Shown here one piece after another: positions 7,986 to 17,700 of a DNA stretch of 64,000 nucleotides. This DNA comes from Daejeonella lutea. Lineage in GTDB: Bacteria > Bacteroidota > Bacteroidia > Sphingobacteriales > Sphingobacteriaceae. A model generated the notes under the pieces. The model did not search any database. It was given only the letters and a program-made list of their open reading frames with translations, and had not been told where the DNA came from. The stretch's first letter is position 1. Each line of letters starts with the position of its first letter. The stretch lies in the NCBI RefSeq assembly GCF_900168015.1, contig NZ_FUYR01000001.1, positions 1,362,943 to 1,426,942 on the forward strand. The letters are read 5' to 3'. The position numbers and the translations under genes are program-made.

Positions 7986-9803
7986 CTACCCCACCGGCAG
8001 CGTAAACCAAAACTCACTTCCTTCCCCCTCCTTACTTACCACTCCAATATCCCCGCCATGACGTTTAATGATATCTGCCGAGATATAGAGCCCTAAGCCC
8101 AGGCCGGAATATTGTATTCCGCTTGTATCGGCGCGGTAATAGCGGTCAAAGATGTGTGGGATTTTAGCTTCGGGAATGCCGGGACCAAAGTCGATGACCG
8201 AAACTTTTATGTAGTTCTCGTGAGGTTTGGAGATGTTGATCTCGATGATCTTTGACAGCGGCGCATATTTCACCGCATTGTTCACGAGGTTTACGAGCAC
8301 CTGATCGATCTGATGTTTGTCGGCATACACCCTCAGGCTGGTATCGCCGGTAGTTTTAAGCTCATACTCCCCTGCCATGCGGATATGGTCACAGCACTCC
8401 TCCACCATTTCGGCCACAACAAAATCAGTCTTGTGCAGGGCCAGCTGTCCCGAAGATATCTTGGACACATTCAGCAGGCTTTCTACCAGCTGCTGCATTT
8501 TAGCCAGGTTGGAGTTCACCTTATCGACAAACTCTGATAAGCGGGGTGAGGAAGGGTCGGATTTTAACAGGCGGTCGACGACCTGCATGGAAGCCCTGAC
8601 ACTGGTCATAGGTGTTTTGAGCTCATGACTCGCCACACTGATAAAATCGTCTTTCTGCTGCTGCAGATGAATGTAATCTGTGATATCAAGTACCGTTCCC
8701 AGCATGCGCACGCCTTGCCCCTGTCCGTTCTTCTCTACCTTGCCATGAACGCTGATCCAGTGTACCGAGCCATCCGGCCAGACTACCCGCGCTTCATAAA
8801 ACAAACGCCCGGTACGGTCCATCTCCCGGTAAGCTTCAGCCCTCACCTCTATATCGTCGGGATGGATACGGTCCACAAAGTCTTTCCTGCTCAGCGAGCC
8901 CTCAACACCGAAGATCACATCCAGGCGTTCCGAAGTTCGCAGGATGCCGGTATCAAGGTCGACCTCAAAGGTTCCCATATCAGTGGCTTCAATAGCGAGC
9001 AATGCACGCTGCTCCGAATCTTCTACGGCCTTGCGCGATAAAACCTTATCGGTGATTTCAATAGCAACTACCATGACTGACGAAACCTCACCCACTGTAT
9101 TTTTTACCGGCTCATAGACGAAGTCGACATAAACCAATTCTTCCATCCCATTACGAACAAGCAGAATAGGATGCTCGTTCGCATAGAAGGGCTTTCCTGT
9201 TCGGAAAACCTCATCCAGCACCGGCCGGTAAGATTCTGCCGCTTCGGGCACACCTTCCCAGATGGAACGGCTCTCAAGCTCCGACCGCTGCTTGCCAACG
9301 ATTTCCAGGTAGGAATCATTGGCAACCTCTACGATCCGGTCGTCCCCGGTAACAATACAGATCCCCACTGGCGCCTGGCGCACCATGTTGTATAGTCGCT
9401 GGTTTGTGCGGGCCACTTCCTGCCGTGCCAGCTCCAGTTCGGTTACGTCCGAAGCAAAACAAAGCACACTGGAAATATTGCCGCTCGCGTCAGACATGGG
9501 CTGGTATGTAAATTTGTAATAGTAGGTTTGCAGGCGGCCGTCCACCATTAAATCCGCGCGGTCGTTTTCAGTATGATATACTTCTCCTGTTCGTAAAACA
9601 TGCTGGATCAGACCCGCAAATGGCTGGTCCTTTAATTCCGGCAAGGCTTCGGAAAACTTCTTACCGAGCACTGATTTATCGCGGCCCCAGGCCTTTAGCG
9701 TAGCATCATTGGCTACAGTAATGATCATATCCTCGCCGGTAGTTACGTATACCGGGAAAGGCGACAATTCAACAATGTTCTGGTAGATATTTTCGGGCGA
9801 CAA
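7986..9803 (-). CDS. soluble PAS-domain sensor histidine kinase
   Basis: A 605-residue kinase with no membrane segment. Three PAS/PAC domains are visible: about residues 10-125 (SPFPVYVTTGEDMIITVAND), 135-255 (APVGICIVTGDDRIVEVAND) and 270-380 (MGTFEVDLDTGILRTSERLD). HisKA follows with the phosphoacceptor His393 in SVASHELKTP, then HATPase_c with N-box QVLVNLVNNAVKY, DFGPGIPEAKIPHIFDRYYR and GLGLGLYIS. No response regulator is adjacent, so it is an orphan kinase; the intracellular signal is unknown. A second kinase of similar design lies at 24179-26287. The start ATG directly follows an AT-rich leader. Confidence 0.9.
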   Translation of the reverse strand: MSPENIYQNIVELSPFPVYVTTGEDMIITVANDATLKAWGRDKSVLGKKFSEALPELKDQPFAGLIQHVLRTGEVYHTENDRADLMVDGRLQTYYYKFTYQPMSDASGNISSVLCFASDVTELELARQEVARTNQRLYNMVRQAPVGICIVTGDDRIVEVANDSYLEIVGKQRSELESRSIWEGVPEAAESYRPVLDEVFRTGKPFYANEHPILLVRNGMEELVYVDFVYEPVKNTVGEVSSVMVVAIEITDKVLSRKAVEDSEQRALLAIEATDMGTFEVDLDTGILRTSERLDVIFGVEGSLSRKDFVDRIHPDDIEVRAEAYREMDRTGRLFYEARVVWPDGSVHWISVHGKVEKNGQGQGVRMLGTVLDITDYIHLQQQKDDFISVASHELKTPMTSVRASMQVVDRLLKSDPSSPRLSEFVDKVNSNLAKMQQLVESLLNVSKISSGQLALHKTDFVVAEMVEECCDHIRMAGEYELKTTGDTSLRVYADKHQIDQVLVNLVNNAVKYAPLSKIIEINISKPHENYIKVSVIDFGPGIPEAKIPHIFDRYYRADTSGIQYSGLGLGLYISADIIKRHGGDIGVVSKEGEGSEFWFTLPVG

Positions 9804-9879
9804 AATTCAAAAGAGTTATACTGTAAAGGTATTGTTTATAGGGAAATATTGAAAGAGGTGTGGAGAGGGGTTTGGTGGA

Positions 9880-10060
9880 GGAGGTATGAGGTAGGAGGTA
9901 TGAGGTATGAGGTATGAGGTATGAGGTATGATGGATTTCCGACAAGTGGATTTCCGACAAGGTTTAACCGCAGAGGACACAAAGGATGCAAAGGTTGGAT
10001 TTCCGACAAGTGGATTTCCGACAAGGTTTAACCGCTGAGTACAGACAGAGGGCACAGAGT
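9880..10060 (+). repeat. TATGAGG heptad array followed by module X
   Basis: TATGAGG heptads (9880-9931, nearly identical units at the end) pass into TGGATTTCCGACAAG 15-mers at 9932, 9947, 9996 and 10011, with TTTAACCGCAGAGGACACAAAG and TTTAACCGCTGAGTACAGAC units between and after them. Confidence 0.75.
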
Positions 10061-10233
10061 TGTTCCCCGACTTGATCGGGATCTCCCGCAGACGCGCGGC
10101 TCGCGTCCTCTGGGAATTTCGACTACCTGGGTTTAAATCCACAGCGGAGCTAAATCGACAGACACTGGCGGCCGTAAAGACTGACTGGCACGTGCGGCTG
10201 TGGCCGCGTGCCGTGACAAGATCCCCGATCTAG
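10060..10233. repeat. 174-bp segment bounded by inverted repeats, MITE-like
   Basis: The left end TTGTTCCCCGACTTGATCGG (then GATCT) and the right end, which on the minus strand reads TTGTTCCCCGACTAGATCGG (then GGATCT), match at about 24 of 26 positions. Between them is a non-coding GC-rich stretch with a strong hairpin at 10187-10212 (GGCAC/GTGCC and GCGGC/GCCGC arms). Each end is itself partly palindromic (CCCCGA...TCGGGG), so it could also be two separate copies of one small palindromic repeat. No transposase is present. Confidence 0.45.
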
Positions 10234-10256
10234 TCGGGGAACAATCCGTTAACACG

Positions 10257-10296
10257 TGAACTGTCAACTGTCAACCGTCAACTGTCAACCGTCAAG
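10257..10296 (-). repeat. GACAGTT heptad array at the chaA stop
   Basis: On the minus strand the exchanger stop codon TGA is part of the first unit (CCTTGACGG), followed by TTGACAG/TTGACGG heptads for five to six units. Confidence 0.75.
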
Positions 10297-11368
10297 GGTA
10301 TATCATCAAAAACACAAACGCAAACAAATTCATCAGCAGCACCACCCCGTACACAATATTCGATTTACCGCTGCTGAGCGAGAGCATTACCGTCAACACC
10401 GATAATCCCAACAGCACGATTGATTTAATATCCAGTCCCAGGATGACGGGCATATTCAGCATGATACAAACTACAGCCACAGCGGGGATAGTCAGCCCGA
10501 TACTCGCCAGTGCTGATCCCAGGGAGAGATTTATACTCGTTTGCAGGCGGTTTTGACGGGCAGCCATGACAGCCGCAGTGGCTTCCGGCAGCAGGATGAT
10601 AGCTGCGATGATAACCCCCACCAACGACTTGGGAAGTGAGTAACCTACAATTATGCTTTCAATGGTTGGAGTGAGAGTTTTAGCAAGCATCACCACAATG
10701 CCCAGACTCACAAGAAGCGCGATCAGGCTGCTCGTAAACACCTTGTTGCTGATCGCAATAGGTTGCGCGGAATCCTCATTTTCTTCCGGACCTATGGTAA
10801 GAAAATACTGGCGATATCGGCTGGTCTGCGCGAAAAGAAAAGATGCGTAAATAACCAAACACGCTACGGATGCAAATACCAGCTGCGGCATAGAATAGTA
10901 GGAGCCTTTAACACTTTCGGTAAAGGTTGGGAATACCAGGGTGAAGACTAAAATGGAGACCAGCGACACCAGCGCTATCGTCACCGAGGAGGCTGAAAAG
11001 TTCTGCTCGTAATGTTTTAGTCCCCCGATAAACAAACACAGCCCGATAATTCCATTCAGTATCAGCATAGTTGCCGCGAATACCGTATCCCGTGCCAATG
11101 AAGCGGCCGCCGGTCCTTCCGACAACATTAGCGAAACGATGATCGACACTTCGATTACCGTAATCGAGATCGCCAGAATGATCGTACCATAGGGTTCTCC
11201 AACCCTTTCGGCGATGATCTCTGAATGATGCACCGCCGCCATCACACACAGAATCAGCAGCACACTCGCAACGATCTGGAACATGGTGCTGTCGTATATC
11301 AGTCCGGAGAAGAAAAGCAGCCAGGCGATTACGGGGATGATGATGGTCCATTGAAGGAGGAGTTTCAT
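10292..11368 (-). CDS. chaA: ChaA-type calcium/sodium:proton exchanger
   Basis: A 358-residue integral membrane protein of the Ca2+:cation antiporter (CaCA) superfamily. The start is the ATG of MKLLLQWTIIIPVIAWLLFF; the longer frame upstream only translates repeats. About 11 membrane helices are visible. The two inverted family signatures are present: HHSEIIAERVGEPYGTIILA with a following ITVIEVSII in the first half, and LLPEATAAVMAARQNRLQTS plus SLGSALASIGLTIP in the second half, each carrying the ion-binding Glu. It should export Na+ or Ca2+ in exchange for protons at the inner membrane. It is a single-gene unit; its stop is inside a heptad array. Confidence 0.88.
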   Translation of the reverse strand: MKLLLQWTIIIPVIAWLLFFSGLIYDSTMFQIVASVLLILCVMAAVHHSEIIAERVGEPYGTIILAISITVIEVSIIVSLMLSEGPAAASLARDTVFAATMLILNGIIGLCLFIGGLKHYEQNFSASSVTIALVSLVSILVFTLVFPTFTESVKGSYYSMPQLVFASVACLVIYASFLFAQTSRYRQYFLTIGPEENEDSAQPIAISNKVFTSSLIALLVSLGIVVMLAKTLTPTIESIIVGYSLPKSLVGVIIAAIILLPEATAAVMAARQNRLQTSINLSLGSALASIGLTIPAVAVVCIMLNMPVILGLDIKSIVLLGLSVLTVMLSLSSGKSNIVYGVVLLMNLFAFVFLMIYP

Positions 11369-11439
11369 ACGGTGGGGTTTTGGTTTGGCGGGTAAAGTTA
11401 GGGAAAATGGGGAGAAGGTGTTAGGATTGGGGTTGAACT

Positions 11440-11612
11440 GAGGTCGGAGGTCGGAAGACAGAGGTCTGACTGGATTTCCGACAAGTGATTTCCGACAAGT
11501 GATTTCCGGCAAGTGGATTTCCGACAAGGATTTAACGCAAAGGACGCAAAGTTTTCCGCTAAGGACGCAGAGAAGTGGATGCGAGATGCGAGAACCGCGA
11601 TGCGAGATGCGA
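11440..11612 (+). repeat. heptads, module X, then GATGCGA heptads
   Basis: GAGGTCG heptads (11440-11470) lead into X 15-mers TGGATTTCCGACAAG at 11471, 11486 (one base shorter), 11500 (one base shorter) and 11514, then a TTTAACGCAAAGGACGCAAAG unit. A different heptad array, GATGCGA, follows at 11578-11612 (five units, one altered). Confidence 0.7.
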
Positions 11613-11635
11613 GCCGAGGCTCGTATCCACCCAGC

Positions 11636-11686
11636 TTCAGAGCTCTGACTTCGGACTTCGCCCGCCGTAGCTTCAGCGAAGGCGGG
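11636..11686 (-). repeat. module Z leading into heptads, at a stop codon
   Basis: On the minus strand, directly after the TAA of the upstream gene, module Z reads CCCGCCTTCGCTGAAGCTAC then GGCGGGC and forms a CCCGCC/GGCGGG stem. It passes straight into GAAGTCC, GAAGTCA and GAGCTCT heptads. The Z stem could act as a terminator for the upstream gene (inference). Confidence 0.6.
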
Positions 11687-14605
11687 TTACCTTACTAAGA
11701 GTAAACTTCCCTTCACGCCCCGACACCCCGTCCCTAAATCAATCACATAATAATATGTTCCCATGGGCAATTCCTTACCATTTCGCTCTCCCCGAAAAGG
11801 TATTTGATAACCCTTAGACCGGAACACTGCCTGACCGTACCTGTTGTACACCGTGATGACGGGCTTGTAATCATCCAGCCCTTTAATTTCCCAGGTATCA
11901 TTAACCGCATCGCCATTCGGGGAGATGGTATTGGGGATGATAATACTATTTGAAGGAACTATTATTCGTACGGGTGTTGCTTTGCTTTCACAACTGCCAT
12001 TGTAATAAGTGATGTAAAAGGTTTTGCTGGCATCGACAGTCACGCTAAGCACACCGCTCGTGCTTTCGGCGATAGGCGTCAGAGTTTCCAGATTAGGATA
12101 TAGGCGATAGGTCCCTGCTTTTGGCTTACTGACGATCAAGGTTGCCGGGCCAGCAGCGCAGACAACGACGTCTGGCACGACCGGCGGCACCAGAGTCTCA
12201 CCTTCTTCCCCGACGTCGAATTGTATAGTGCCGGAGCAGCTGCTTGTTGTAGAACTCACCCGCAACGTATACTTCCCAGACTTTAATCCGCTGACGTCGG
12301 CTGTAGTGCCAACAATGTTATTCGCCGCATCGGTCCATGAATACTGATATGGCCCGCCACCCCCTAAAACGAGGATCCCGCTGATGCTGCCGTTACTGCC
12401 AGAGCATCGGTCAGGCATGATCTTCACCGCTGCTTGATCAACCCCGAGGCTAGTAACAGCCGGAATGGTGAATGTTTTATAAAGCCCCTCGCAGCCTTTA
12501 TCGTCGCCGACAAAAAGACGGTATACCCCCGCCGGCATCCCGCCAAGGTCGTCTTTATTCCCCACCAGTTCGCCGGCTGCATTGAACCACTTAAATGAAT
12601 TCGGCACGACAAAGCCAGTCACGTCTACTCGTACCGAGCCGTTACTTGCCCCGCAGGAAGCTGACCCGATCACAGTCTCGTAAACAGGAAATGTACTTAC
12701 CGGACTTTGGACATTGGCAAGGATCACCGGCCCGTAGCTTGCTGCACACTTACCGTTCGTAGTGACAAATAAGGTATACTCTCCCGGCCCGAGGTCCGTG
12801 ACATCAGTATTGCCCATTGCCACAACCTTCCCGGTTTTGTCGCGCCATTCAAGCAGAGGCGTACTGCTCGCATCAGAAAATATGGAAAGCCGCTTGATAT
12901 GGCCATTATTTAATCCGCAACTCGGCTGCCGGATCTCCACATCAGTACTGAGAACCTCCAGTCTGGGCAGCGCCAGGACTACGTCTAGCGCCTGAGTATA
13001 ACAGGTTCCGTTGTAGAGCCTGGCGTAGTATCGTCCGGGGGGCAGGTTCTTTACTTCCATTCCGTCGCCAACCTTTTTACCGCTGCTTTCAAACCACTCT
13101 ATATTCATTGCATGCTTCACACTGAGCAAGCGGATAGATCCAACATCGACTTCACAGGTAGGTTGCACTACGGCAGTTTGCCTTACACTTACGTCATATA
13201 AAAAAAACGGTACTGTAAACTCCGAAGAGGAACTGGCCAGCGTAGCATTGGCGGTCAGCTTTTTGCCGGCAAGATTGCCTGTGATCTTCCAGGCGCCGGC
13301 TGCATCAGCCGTCACTTTTCCATAGAGGTCTTTGGGATTGCAGGATACACAGCCCGAGTTGTCGGAATAGATATAAATTTCTGCTCCTGCACTAGCCGTG
13401 CCGGAATATTCCGAGTCTGAATTTACCAGCACCTGGATGTCTGGAATTGTCGAATTAACAATGCGCAGGGGTAGTACTGTGCACCATATACTGTTCCGCC
13501 TTACCTGGATGCGCTCACCGGCATTAATATATATTGGTGTCCCGAACAAAATGTTCATGTCTTCTTCGCGATCTGTGCCAATGGTTCCCTCGCTGCAATT
13601 GTAAATACCCAGAAGTCCGTCGCCCTGAACCACTCCCCTGTTCCTCAAAACATTCAAGCCGGTCACCTGAGTTATTGAGAATGAAATAACATTGGCTACG
13701 TTATCTGCGATCAGAAAACTCGTGACCCTGTTGACATTTTGACTGGTGATCTGAACGATCTTTGTTGATGGCTTTCCGTCTATATCAATCCCTAATTTAT
13801 TATAACGGAGTACAGTGCCCGACCCGCCGAACTTAATTGCTGTACCGCCCACACCCGGTGTGCTTGCCTGGTGTGCAGCAACATAATTCCCTTTGTCCGG
13901 AGTGTCGCCCCCAAACACCGAATTCTTAGCGTAGACATATATGCCCTCCCGGTTTGTGGTGATATCCGGGATCGTTCCATCGAGATTCAAACCGATCCAG
14001 TTCGACTGCATAGTGATACGCTCCGATTTTGGCAGGCTCTCATCTCCGTCCGCATAGATACCGTGCTCATTGATGTCGAGCACATTTCCTTTACCCGGTG
14101 CGCCGATGGTTACATTCACAGAAGACTGGATATAGATCCCCGCATCTTTCAGATGGGTATCTTTTGGAAAGCTGTTGATAAGGTCGTAGAACTCGTGGAT
14201 GTAAAAACCGTAGATCTCCACATCCTGGGCCTTATCAATAAAAAATGCACCTGTATACAGAAGCGGATTGGCATATACCGTCCTGTCTGCCTTTATGCCA
14301 ATCTTTGCATCACTCCTTCCGAACTTTGCTCCCGGCTGGGTAGTTGCGTCAATGATCGTCTTCGACCCAACATGCGGCAGCTCCCACAACAGCGTAATCG
14401 TTCTCTCTGCCTCCGTTGTCCCGGGAATGTTAAAATGGATCTGATCTACTGTAGCCGTACCATTGGCCGCCGCTTTAGTCAGCGCTTCCCGCAAGGTTCC
14501 AGCCCCGGAGTTGGCATTGCTCGTCACCATGATAACCTGAGCATCCGCATTCAGATGGAATAAGAGCAGACAAAACAATGTTAAGAAACTCGACTTCAGT
14601 GACAT
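11687..14605 (-). CDS. large secreted protein, type B T9SS sorting domain
   Basis: A 972-residue exported protein; I start at MSLKSSFLTLFCLLLFHLNA, which gives a signal peptide ending ADAQ. Residues about 25-420 resemble a right-handed parallel beta-helix as in CSLREA-type adhesins (VTSNANSGAGTLREALTKAA; repeated NVTIGAPGKGN-like turns). Then come several repeats of about 80 residues with signatures SCGLNNGHIKRL, SCGASNGSVRV and RCSGSNGSISGIL plus YTLFVT/YRLFVGD, like SprB repeats. The last 90 residues (IIPNTISPNGDAVNDTWEIK...VYNRYGQAVF...KGSLLLVR) are the gliding-motility-associated type B sorting domain, so it should be exported by the type IX system and stay on the surface. It is divergent from, and paralogous to, the next gene. 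Confidence 0.88.
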   Translation of the reverse strand: MSLKSSFLTLFCLLLFHLNADAQVIMVTSNANSGAGTLREALTKAAANGTATVDQIHFNIPGTTEAERTITLLWELPHVGSKTIIDATTQPGAKFGRSDAKIGIKADRTVYANPLLYTGAFFIDKAQDVEIYGFYIHEFYDLINSFPKDTHLKDAGIYIQSSVNVTIGAPGKGNVLDINEHGIYADGDESLPKSERITMQSNWIGLNLDGTIPDITTNREGIYVYAKNSVFGGDTPDKGNYVAAHQASTPGVGGTAIKFGGSGTVLRYNKLGIDIDGKPSTKIVQITSQNVNRVTSFLIADNVANVISFSITQVTGLNVLRNRGVVQGDGLLGIYNCSEGTIGTDREEDMNILFGTPIYINAGERIQVRRNSIWCTVLPLRIVNSTIPDIQVLVNSDSEYSGTASAGAEIYIYSDNSGCVSCNPKDLYGKVTADAAGAWKITGNLAGKKLTANATLASSSSEFTVPFFLYDVSVRQTAVVQPTCEVDVGSIRLLSVKHAMNIEWFESSGKKVGDGMEVKNLPPGRYYARLYNGTCYTQALDVVLALPRLEVLSTDVEIRQPSCGLNNGHIKRLSIFSDASSTPLLEWRDKTGKVVAMGNTDVTDLGPGEYTLFVTTNGKCAASYGPVILANVQSPVSTFPVYETVIGSASCGASNGSVRVDVTGFVVPNSFKWFNAAGELVGNKDDLGGMPAGVYRLFVGDDKGCEGLYKTFTIPAVTSLGVDQAAVKIMPDRCSGSNGSISGILVLGGGGPYQYSWTDAANNIVGTTADVSGLKSGKYTLRVSSTTSSCSGTIQFDVGEEGETLVPPVVPDVVVCAAGPATLIVSKPKAGTYRLYPNLETLTPIAESTSGVLSVTVDASKTFYITYYNGSCESKATPVRIIVPSNSIIIPNTISPNGDAVNDTWEIKGLDDYKPVITVYNRYGQAVFRSKGYQIPFRGERNGKELPMGTYYYVIDLGTGCRGVKGSLLLVR

Positions 14606-14630
14606 TTGAACTAAAATACGAAAACTTAAG

Positions 14631-14669
14631 GTTAGTTGACGGTTGACAATTGACGGTGGACGGTGGAAG
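14631..14669 (+). repeat. GACGGTT heptads between divergent paralogs
   Basis: GTTGACG/GTTGACA/ATTGACG/GTGGACG units lie in the 155-bp gap between the two divergent start codons, so here the array sits in a promoter region. Confidence 0.65.
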
Positions 14670-14760
14670 TTTATCAAAATTCTCTCCGTTGCTTCACAAC
14701 TGTAATGCAGGAGTCAGTAGTTTTTGTATTATTGCAATACAACAAAATAAAGCATTTATA

Positions 14761-17700
14761 ATGCGAAGACTAATTTATATCTGTTGTATACTGCTCGTCA
14801 TTACACTAAATTCGAATGCAGCCATATTTACAGTTACCAGCAATGCTGACAGCGGCCCAGGCACATTTCGCGAAGCTCTAACTCTTGCTGCTGGAAACGG
14901 AAGTGCTCTAAAAGATTACATACATTTTAATCTTACAGGAACAACGCGGGGCAGTAGGACCATCACTATCTCTACCGCACTTCCCAAACTTAGCTCAAAC
15001 CTTGTAATCGATGGTTCAACCCAGCCGGGCACTCCATTCGGTGTATCTGATGCCAGGGTTATACTACTTGCCCGCATCCAGGGCGAGTACATCGGTGTAT
15101 TGGAGTGTTACAAAGAATCAGATATCGAATTGTATGGGTTGATGTTTGAAAAATCGCCTGATTTTACAACGGGATACTATGCTTTTGAATTTACGGCAGT
15201 AAAGGGGCTGATATTAGGCGCCCCTGGAAAAGGTAATCTGTTCAAGATCGGGATTTCTGTCATGGATATTTCATTTCCCAAAACAGAGGCTACGAATTTT
15301 TCGGAAAATGTCAAAATAAGCGCCAACATTTTCGGGTTGGATGAAGATGGTGAGACATTAGCAAAGCTGTTTACCCCAACTTCAATGTTTCTTCGCACTA
15401 TTAAGAATCTAACTATCGGAGGCGAGACTCCTGCCGAAGGAAATTGTATTAGTTATGCATCAGGTTATATCGACTATGTTGCGACGGATCTCCCTACTGG
15501 TTATTACAAGTTTATAAACAATCGGGTAGGTGTAAATTTCACAGGCACAAAGACGATACCAAATGGTGTTTCGGGAAGCAATATAAATTTTTGGGGGACA
15601 CATACTGAAAGTGTTGAGGTTCGCGCAAATCTTTTTAGCGGCAGCAGTTACCTGCATCTAGCGGAAACCAACTCGTTCATAAAAGTCACTGGCAATAAAT
15701 TTGGGTTGGACATTACAGGTACAAAAGTTCTGGGTACAGATTATTGTGCTATAATTATTGGGTATTGCCGTGGCGGAGGAATTATCGGTGGCACAGCTCT
15801 AGCTGATAAAAATATTTTTGCCGGCGGCTGGGCAACTCGTGCGCTGAACGGTGAAATTGGTGAAGTCATCAACATAGGTTCACCAAAATTTGAACTGATA
15901 AACAATAGCTTCTATTGCAACAAAACTCCTGTGCCTTACAGCATCAATACCCAAAATAAGTTTGTTGCACCTGTGGCAGCCATCTCGTCCCGATCGGCAA
16001 ACCAAATAAATGGAACTGCTTCACCTGGATCAAGAGTCGACCTCTATTATTCTCTCAATTGTAACTTTTGTGAGCCTGAGAAATACTTCGCTTCAGTTAC
16101 AGCAGACAATAGCGGAAATTGGGAATATAAAGGATCATTACAACCTGATAATATAATTGTTGCCGGCACCCTTGACGGACAATCATCTCTTTTCACTTTA
16201 GTTAGATTCGATAATCAGCCGGCCGATGTCAAGTTAAGAATGGTTTGTAATGGTGAGAAAGGCTCTATCACTGGCATCGCATATAAAAATGCAAGTTCGG
16301 CTACCTGGTATAATGAAGCCGGTTCGGTTGTAGGGACGGGGGCGGATCTGAAAGACGTGCCAACTGGAAAATACAAATTAGTAATCACGGATGGCTTTTG
16401 CTCACAAACCACTCCATTTTATGAGATAAAAGATAATACTATAGCCGCTGATATCACAGCGATAAAAATAAATGATGCCGGATGTGGGCAATCAAACGGG
16501 TCAATTACTGGTATTCAGGCAAATGGGCTAACATATGAATGGCGCGATCAAACGGGGCTTATCCACGGATCTTCTTTAAACCTTACAAACGTGCAGTCCG
16601 GTGTTTACACGCTTACGGTCCTAAACGGCACAGCGTGCAGCGCAGTTATCGGTCCCTTCGCTATAAAAATAAGTAACGGAAAATCAGTAGATGACGGCCA
16701 GGTAAAACTTGTAAATCCGAGCTGCGGACGCCCGAATGGCTCAATTAAGGGTCTACTCATCCGGGGAACTAATGGAACTGTTACGTACACTTGGAGAAAC
16801 AGCTCGTCTACAATTGTTGGGAACACGCAAGATCTAACTGATGTTCCGCAAGGGAATTACACTTTGCAGATAACAGATGGTGCTTCGTGTCCCGCGGTAT
16901 CTCGCGTATTTGAATTGAAGGCTACCAACCCTATTTCATTAAACGACAATACGGTGAATGTTTCGCCTTCCGCATGCGGATCGTCAACTGGATCTATAAA
17001 AGGAATTACTGTATCCGGGGCAAGCCGTTATGAGTGGCTAAATCAAGACGGAACTTTATATGAAACTACAACAGGCCCGGATTTGCTTAATGTGCCTGGG
17101 GGCAATTATCGGCTAAGAGTAATCAATAATGGGCCTTGTGTATTGGAGAGCAAGTTAATTACAGTCCTTCAGCCTGCAATGTTACCTTTTCCAGACTATC
17201 CGGCCAGCATTACACGTCCTTGTGATATGCAAAACGGAAGTATCGTCGTCTCGTTTAATAGCACCGTTTTACCCAAAGCTATTGAATGGAGGGATGCCAG
17301 CGGAAAAGTTGTTGGCACGACCGGATCTATTACCTCAACCCCCGCTGGCACGTATCGATTGTTTCTAACGGATGCGAATGATTGCAAAAGTTTATACAGG
17401 ACATATGAACTTACAAAAACCCCCGCCCTTACCTTAAACACTTCTGCTGCTTCAATGACAAATGCGTATTGCGGCAAGAAAACGGGATCGATAAAGTTTC
17501 TCACCGGATCTGGTGGCATAGGCACCTATAATTATAGATGGTTTGATGATACTGGTAATATCGTTGCGACCACCGCGGATCTAATCAATATCAGCGCTGG
17601 AAACTATGTCCTTGAGCTTTCTGATCAAAGCACGTGCAAATTTATCAGTGAAGCATTTGTAATAAAGAACGATGAAGTCATTCTTAAAGCCCCTCAAAGT

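Noticed and set aside
9816-10142. Frames over 9769-10142 with LIPHTSY repeats
   Set aside because: These are translations of TATGAGG heptads and module X.
13871-14563. 230-codon frame antisense to the first giant adhesin gene
   Set aside because: It is a shadow of the real gene, with no recognisable signal or domain.
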